Below are positions 59,846 to 64,000 of a stretch of 64,000 bases of DNA, piece after piece. Source of the DNA: Streptomyces lydicus (GTDB lineage: Bacteria > Actinomycetota > Actinomycetes > Streptomycetales > Streptomycetaceae); the NCBI RefSeq assembly GCF_000717345.1, contig NZ_JNZA01000007.1:62001-126000 (forward strand). Direction: 5' to 3'. The notes below the pieces were generated by a model that had not been told where the DNA came from, did not search any database, and was given only the letters and a program-made list of their open reading frames with translations. How positions within the stretch are numbered: position 1 is the stretch's first letter; every line of letters starts with the position of its first letter. The translations under genes and the position numbers were made by a program.

Positions 59846-62380
59846 CTACTCCGCCTTAATGGCCGCCAGCATGTTCAGGCGCGCCGCCCGCCGGGCCGGC
59901 CAGAGGGCGGCCAGGACGCCGACCAGGGCGGCCAGGGCGAGGAAGATGCCCATCCGACCCCACGGCAGGACCAGTTCGTACGTCGCCATCGAGCCGCCGA
60001 TCAGTTCACCGGCAGCCCAGCCGAAGAACACGCCGAGGCCGATGCCGAGGACCCCGCCGAAGAGGGAGATCACCAGGGACTCCAGGCGCACCATGCGCTT
60101 GATGCCGCGGCGGTCCAGGCCGATGGCGCGCAGCATGCCGATCTCCTGCGAGCGTTCGAAGACCGACATCGCCAGCGTGTTGATGACGCCGAGCACCGCG
60201 ACGATCACGGCCATGGCCAGCAGCCCGTAGAGCATGTTCAGCATCAGGTTGATCATCTGCGCGATGCCGTCGGTGACGTCCTTCTTGTCGGCGACGGAGA
60301 TCGCCGGGTTCTTGCCGAGCGCCTTGACCAGCGTGTCCTTGGTGGCGTCGGTGGCGCCGTCCGTCGTCTTGACCATCACCTGCATGTCGGTGATCTGCTT
60401 CTGGTGCGGCGCCAGCGTCGTGTTGTCCAGGATGATGCCGTGGATCATCTGGTTGCCCCGGTAGACGCCGGAGACGGTCAGCGTGCCCTTCTTGCCGTCC
60501 TCGAACGTCACCGGGAGGCGGGAGCCGGGGTGCCAGCCCTGCTCCTTGGCGGTGCTGTCGTCCACGACCGTCCGGCCGCCGCGCAGGTCGCCCAGCGTGC
60601 CCTGGGTGAAGTCGAGTCGGGTGAGCTTCCCGAAGTCCTTGCCGTTGACGCCGGTCAGGTACTGGGTGTCGGTGCCGATCCGGGACGGGGAGTTGCGCAG
60701 CGGGCTGACGGCGGTGACCTCGTCCAGGCTGCCGAGCTTCTTCGCCACGTCCGGGGAGAGCGGCGTCCGGGTGGCCATGGAGACGACGTAGTCGGCCTTG
60801 AGCGACGCGGTGGCCATCTTGTCGATGCCCTTCTGCACGCTGCCGGCGATCACCGTCAGGCCGGTGATCAGCGTCAGCCCGATCATCAACGCGGAGGCCG
60901 TGGCGGCCGTACGGCGTGGGTTGCGGACCGCGTTCTGGCGGGCGAGGGTGCCGGAGATCCCGAAGGCGCGCAGCACGGGTGAGGCCAGCGCGATCAGCGG
61001 GCGGGACAGCAGCGGCGTCAGGACGAACACGCCGATCAGCAGCAGCACCGCGCCGCCGCCCATCACGGCCTTGCCGTCGGACATGCCGGTGGCGACCAGG
61101 ACCCCGGCGACGCCGGCGCCCGCGAACAGCGCGCCGACGGTGTTGCGCAGCACCAGCGACTTGGTGGTGGCGGTGGCGTGCACGCTGTTCATCGCGGCGA
61201 CCGGCGGGATCTTCGCGGCGCGCCGGCCGGGCAGCCAGGCGGCCAGGACGGTGACGACGATGCCGACCAGCAGGGACGCCAGTACGGTCGAGGGCGCGAT
61301 CACCAGGGGGCCGTCGGGGACGGTCGCGCCGGTGCTGCTCATCAGGGCGCGCAGGCCGGCGCCGATGCCGATGCCGGCGGCCAGGCCGGTGACCGCGGCG
61401 ACCGTGCCCACGAGGAACGCCTCCAGCAGCACCGAGCGGGTCACCTGGCGGCGGCTCGCGCCGACCGCGCGCAGCAGGGCCAGTTCCTTGGTGCGCTGGG
61501 CGACCAGCATGGTGAAGGTGTTGGCGATGATGAAGATGCCGACGAAGAGCGCGATACCGGCGAAGGCGAGCAGGGCGGTCTTCATGCCGTCCATGCTCTT
61601 GGCGATGTTCTCGGCCTGGTCGGCGGCGAGCTTCTTGCCGGTGGTGGCCTCGGCGCCGTCCTTGGGCAGCACCTTGTCGACGGCGGACTTCAGCGCCGTC
61701 TGGGAGGTGCCCGCCGCGGCGCGGACGTCGATCTCGCTGAACGTGCCGGGTGCCGCGAACAGCTTCTGCGCGGTCGGGGTGTCGAACAGCGCGAGGCTGC
61801 CGCCGGCCGCGACGGTGCCGTCGTCGGTGGTGAAGACGCCGGTCAGCTTCTGCTCGCGGACCGGTCCGTCGACGGAGATCCGTACGGTGTCGCCGACCTT
61901 GTAGCCGGCCTTGTCCGCGGTGTGCGCGTCCAGGGCGAACTCGTGCGGGCCCTTGGGGGCGGCGCCGCTGCGCATCGGGTAGCGGGCGTCCTTGCCGTCC
62001 TTGCCGGCGAAGTAGTTGCCGCCGCGGGTCGAGAAGCCGTCGCCGATCAGCTGGCCCTTCTTGTCGGCGATGGCGGTGAAGCCGGAGACGGAGCCGGTGG
62101 CGGAGGCGGCGCCGGGCACGTGGGCGGCCTTCTCCAGCAGCTTCCGGTCGAGTGCCGGGGCCGCGCCGGGCGCGCCGGTGCGACTGTCGGAGGACCGCGG
62201 CTGGATGGCCACGTCGACGTTGTCGTAGCCCTTTTGGGAGCTGGCCTGGAACGCGTCGGAGATGGTCGAGGTGAAGACCAGGGTGCCGGAGACGAAGGCC
62301 ACGCCGAGCATGACGGCGAGGACGGTCATCAGCAGCCGGGCCTTGTGCGCGAGCACATTGCGCAAGGCGGTACGGAACAT
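59846..62380 (-). CDS. MacB/FtsX-type ABC transporter permease
   Basis: An 844-residue permease with the two-module layout of the large FtsX family: helix 1 near residues 17-38 (ARLLMTVLAVMLGVAFVSGTLVF), a large extracytoplasmic domain (about 40-255), three helices with FTMLVAQRTKELALLRAVGASRRQV, a central pair of helices, then a second module (GTLARQNAVRNPRRTAATASALMIGLTL) and a final block LAMSVFERSQEIGMLRAIGLDRRGI. It probably couples ATP use to export or extracellular work on lipids or peptides. It follows the ATPase gene by 54 bases. Its stop lies one base from the composite inverted repeat. Confidence 0.92.
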   Translation of the reverse strand: MFRTALRNVLAHKARLLMTVLAVMLGVAFVSGTLVFTSTISDAFQASSQKGYDNVDVAIQPRSSDSRTGAPGAAPALDRKLLEKAAHVPGAASATGSVSGFTAIADKKGQLIGDGFSTRGGNYFAGKDGKDARYPMRSGAAPKGPHEFALDAHTADKAGYKVGDTVRISVDGPVREQKLTGVFTTDDGTVAAGGSLALFDTPTAQKLFAAPGTFSEIDVRAAAGTSQTALKSAVDKVLPKDGAEATTGKKLAADQAENIAKSMDGMKTALLAFAGIALFVGIFIIANTFTMLVAQRTKELALLRAVGASRRQVTRSVLLEAFLVGTVAAVTGLAAGIGIGAGLRALMSSTGATVPDGPLVIAPSTVLASLLVGIVVTVLAAWLPGRRAAKIPPVAAMNSVHATATTKSLVLRNTVGALFAGAGVAGVLVATGMSDGKAVMGGGAVLLLIGVFVLTPLLSRPLIALASPVLRAFGISGTLARQNAVRNPRRTAATASALMIGLTLITGLTVIAGSVQKGIDKMATASLKADYVVSMATRTPLSPDVAKKLGSLDEVTAVSPLRNSPSRIGTDTQYLTGVNGKDFGKLTRLDFTQGTLGDLRGGRTVVDDSTAKEQGWHPGSRLPVTFEDGKKGTLTVSGVYRGNQMIHGIILDNTTLAPHQKQITDMQVMVKTTDGATDATKDTLVKALGKNPAISVADKKDVTDGIAQMINLMLNMLYGLLAMAVIVAVLGVINTLAMSVFERSQEIGMLRAIGLDRRGIKRMVRLESLVISLFGGVLGIGLGVFFGWAAGELIGGSMATYELVLPWGRMGIFLALAALVGVLAALWPARRAARLNMLAAIKAE

Positions 62381-62434
62381 GAGTGGGTCAGTCCTGGAGG
62401 AGAGGTCCGGAGTTCGGGTGGCGGCTGCCGCGGG

Positions 62435-63217
62435 TCAGCTCGTACGGCCCTTGGCGTCGAAGCCCTTCATCCGCTCGAGGACCATGTCGGCGGTGGGGTC
62501 GGGCATGTCGTCGACGATCCGGCCGTCGGCGAGGAAGATCACGCGGTCCGCGTAGGAGGCGGCGACCGGGTCGTGGGTGACCATCACCACGGTCTGGCCC
62601 AGTTCGCGTACGGAGTTGCGCAGGAAGCCCAGCACCTCGGCGCCGGAGCGGGAGTCGAGGTTGCCGGTGGGCTCGTCGGCGAAGATGATCTCGGGCCGGG
62701 AGGCGAGCGCCCGGGCCACCGCGACGCGCTGCTGCTGGCCGCCGGAGAGCTGGCTGGGGCGGTGCTTGAGGCGGCCGCCGAGGCCGACGGTCTCCACCAC
62801 GCGGTCCAGCCAGGCGCGGTCCGGCTTCCGGCCGGCGATGTCCATGGGGAGGGTGATGTTCTCCAGGGCGGTGAGCGTCGGCAGGAGGTTGAACGCCTGG
62901 AAGATGAAGCCGATCTTGTCGCGCCGCAGCTGGGTGAGCTTCTTGTCCTTGAGGCCGGTCAGCTCGATGTCACCGATCCGGGCGGAGCCCCCGGATATCG
63001 CGTCCAGGCCGGCCATGCAGTGCATCAGGGTCGACTTGCCGGACCCGGAGGGCCCCATGATCGCGGTGAACTGGGCCTGCCGGAAGTCGACGGAGACCGC
63101 GTCCAGGGCGACCACCTGGGTCTCGCCCTGTCCGTAGACCTTGGTGAGATCCGTGGCGCGGGCGGCCACCGCGGTGGTGCGGCTGGCGGTGGAGACGCCG
63201 GAGTGGGTGGTGGTCAC
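62435..63217 (-). CDS. MacB/LolD-type ABC transporter ATPase
   Basis: A 260-residue nucleotide-binding subunit. It has Walker A GPSGSGKST, Q-loop FIFQAFNLLPTLTALENI, signature LSGGQQQRVAVARAL, Walker B EIIFADEPTGNLDS and the switch His in VMVTHD. The order and spacing are those of LolD/MacB-type subunits, which pair with FtsX-type permeases, here the next gene. The GTG at 63217 has AGGAG nine bases upstream; the longer reading frame adds a basic leader not found in the family. Confidence 0.95.
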   Translation of the reverse strand: MTTTHSGVSTASRTTAVAARATDLTKVYGQGETQVVALDAVSVDFRQAQFTAIMGPSGSGKSTLMHCMAGLDAISGGSARIGDIELTGLKDKKLTQLRRDKIGFIFQAFNLLPTLTALENITLPMDIAGRKPDRAWLDRVVETVGLGGRLKHRPSQLSGGQQQRVAVARALASRPEIIFADEPTGNLDSRSGAEVLGFLRNSVRELGQTVVMVTHDPVAASYADRVIFLADGRIVDDMPDPTADMVLERMKGFDAKGRTS

Positions 63218-63687
63218 GGGAAGGAGCTCCTGTCGCAACGAGGGTGATCGGAGCCGCGGGCGGCCGGGGCGGTGCCACGGACGAGCGGACGTTTCCATCG
63301 TGGGTCAGGAAAAGGGGCGGGTACGTCAACCCCTGTGACCGTCCTCGGCCACACCTGGGAAGTAGCCGGGGGGTGCTCGGTCATCCCTGGGGAGGAGACG
63401 AACCCTGACGCCGCGGTTGACTCCGCGGCGGCCTCGGGCCGCCACCCGGAGGGGTGACGGGGCCGCGGAGGGGGGCGTCGAGTTTCCGTCAATTCGGGCA
63501 CGAATTTGCGCCGCGGCAGGTCCTGGCGGAGTGGGGCATCAGGCATGTGCCCACGGCCTGTACCCAGCGCTGATGCTCCCTCAGTTGCCAATAAAATAAG
63601 ACAACCTCGGGATGAGCGGCCGAACTGCGCCGGGCGCTGCGGGCTACGCTCGTGCTGCCCTCTTTGAGGTGGCATGGGGGATCCCAG
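63218..63687. other. 470-base gap between the ABC operon and bldA
   Basis: This divergent gap should hold the promoter of the ABC operon (minus; TTGACG at 63329-63324 is a possible -35) and that of bldA (plus; TACGCT at 63646-63651 is a possible -10, with no good -35). An AT-rich patch (AATAAAATAAGAC, about 63590-63602) stands out. I see no protein gene here. Confidence 0.5.
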
Positions 63688-63769
63688 GCCCGGATGGTGG
63701 AATGCAGACACGGCGAGCTTAAACCTCGCTGGCCTACGGGCCGTGCCGGTTCAAGTCCGGCTCCGGGCA
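63688..63769 (+). tRNA. bldA: tRNA-Leu (UAA anticodon), bldA
   Basis: An 82-base class II tRNA. GCCCGGA (63688-63694) pairs with TCCGGGC (63762-63768), with A as discriminator. The anticodon stem GCGAG/CTCGC (63713-63717, 63725-63729) encloses CTTAAAC, so the anticodon is TAA at 63720-63722, which reads UUA. A long variable arm (TGGCCTACGGGCC) and the T loop GGTTCAAGTCC follow. No CCA is encoded. In Streptomyces this is the only tRNA that reads UUA, and it controls development and antibiotic genes. The sequence agrees with bldA as I remember it. Confidence 0.95.
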
Positions 63770-63816
63770 CTCCCGCGAACGGCGGGTCAAAGACAGGCGA
63801 TTGACTGAATATTCAA

Positions 63817-63854
63817 CGAGGAGGGCCGCCGGTGAATGCCGGCGGCCCTCCTCG
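63817..63854. terminator. Terminator between bldA and the glycosyltransferase-type gene
   Basis: A perfect 16-bp stem (63817-63832 with 63839-63854) around TGAATG is followed by CTTTGTTGTGTT on the plus strand. It lies 48 bases after bldA and 30 bases past the stop of the minus-strand gene, so it can serve both. Confidence 0.85.
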
Positions 63855-63883
63855 CTTTGTTGTGTTGTCGGCCGGTGAGTGCC

Positions 63884-64000
63884 CTAGCGCTCGACGAGTG
63901 CGAACAGGCTCTCCCAGCGGGCCACAATCTCGTCCGTGGAGAACCGCTGGATGTTCTCCCGCGCGGCCTCGCCCATCGCGTCCCGGAGGTCCTTGTCGGA
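63884..64000 (-). CDS. Probable glycosyltransferase, C-terminal fragment
   Basis: The last 38 codons of a minus-strand gene that runs off the right edge. They read SDKDLRDAMGEAARENIQRF, then STDEIVARWESLFALVER and a stop. The pattern of a final helix with LRxxMGxxAREN and a Trp in the last turn is typical of GT4-type glycosyltransferases. The domain with the active site is outside the window, so the donor and acceptor cannot be judged. Confidence 0.6.
   Translation of the reverse strand, partial: SDKDLRDAMGEAARENIQRFSTDEIVARWESLFALVER

Noticed and set aside
61178..63247. Long plus-strand frame opposite the ABC operon
   Set aside because: Low-complexity Gly/Ala/Asp composition typical of an antisense frame in GC-rich DNA.
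63489..63770. Minus-strand frame overlapping bldA
   Set aside because: It covers the tRNA gene; the cloverleaf is certain, and the frame has no recognisable protein.

Overview
The window is chromosomal DNA of a Streptomyces or a very close relative. The base composition is strongly GC-rich, GTG starts are common, genes end in ATGA or GTGA overlaps, and the window carries a leucine tRNA with a UAA anticodon that matches bldA. From memory, the gene order (gal operon, ppc, pth-rplY-prs-glmU, mfd, rpf genes, eno, ndh) runs collinear with the core chromosome of S. coelicolor, so this is mostly conserved core DNA and not a recent island.

Layout. 1-3620: a sugar symporter gene divergent from galT-galE-galK (Leloir pathway). 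3903-9839: an orphan LuxR-type response regulator, a GH42 beta-galactosidase, an SDR dehydrogenase, and a MarR repressor divergent from a trans-aconitate methyltransferase/VOC pair. 9912-12383: an unknown protein, then a desaturase-TetR pair under a clear palindrome. 12680-20337: ppc, then a minus-strand housekeeping block (pth, rplY, prs, glmU, tRNA-Gln). 20599-22047: an orphan sensor kinase.

22270-27634 is the most unusual part. It is a compact set of polymorphic-toxin-type domains: a YwqJ-like deaminase with a separate SUKH-3-like partner, a WHH nuclease fused to SUKH, and an Imm35-linker-deaminase-SUKH-4 fusion. None shows an export signal. 27723-31606 holds an LCP protein, a coiled-coil protein and an MFS exporter. 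31867-35427 is mfd.

35488-43041: membrane proteins, an HTH/N6-methylase-like/HsdS-like fusion with an altered catalytic motif, and a membrane protein-Ser/Thr kinase pair. 43093-49829: DinB, GNAT, a SurA-like lipoprotein, mazG, an MFS/LysR divergent pair and a P450. 50059-52195: two resuscitation-promoting factors; only the second lies behind a c-di-AMP (ydaO) riboswitch. 52554-56068: eno, a DivIC/FtsB-like gene, a DUF501 gene and ppx. 56546-59432: ndh, with a Rex-type operator upstream, and a cyclopropane-synthase-like methyltransferase. 59434-59844 is a composite long inverted repeat. 59846-63217 is a MacB-type ABC exporter, followed by bldA, a strong terminator, and the 3' end of a probable glycosyltransferase gene.

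How it works together. The left end handles galactose and lactose use and feeds sugar phosphates into central metabolism (ppc, eno, prs). The middle and right combine envelope synthesis and division (glmU, LCP, DivIC, Rpf) with translation and repair factors. Regulatory inputs visible in the DNA are redox state (Rex site), c-di-AMP (riboswitch), small-molecule repressors (MarR, TetR, LysR) and development (bldA).
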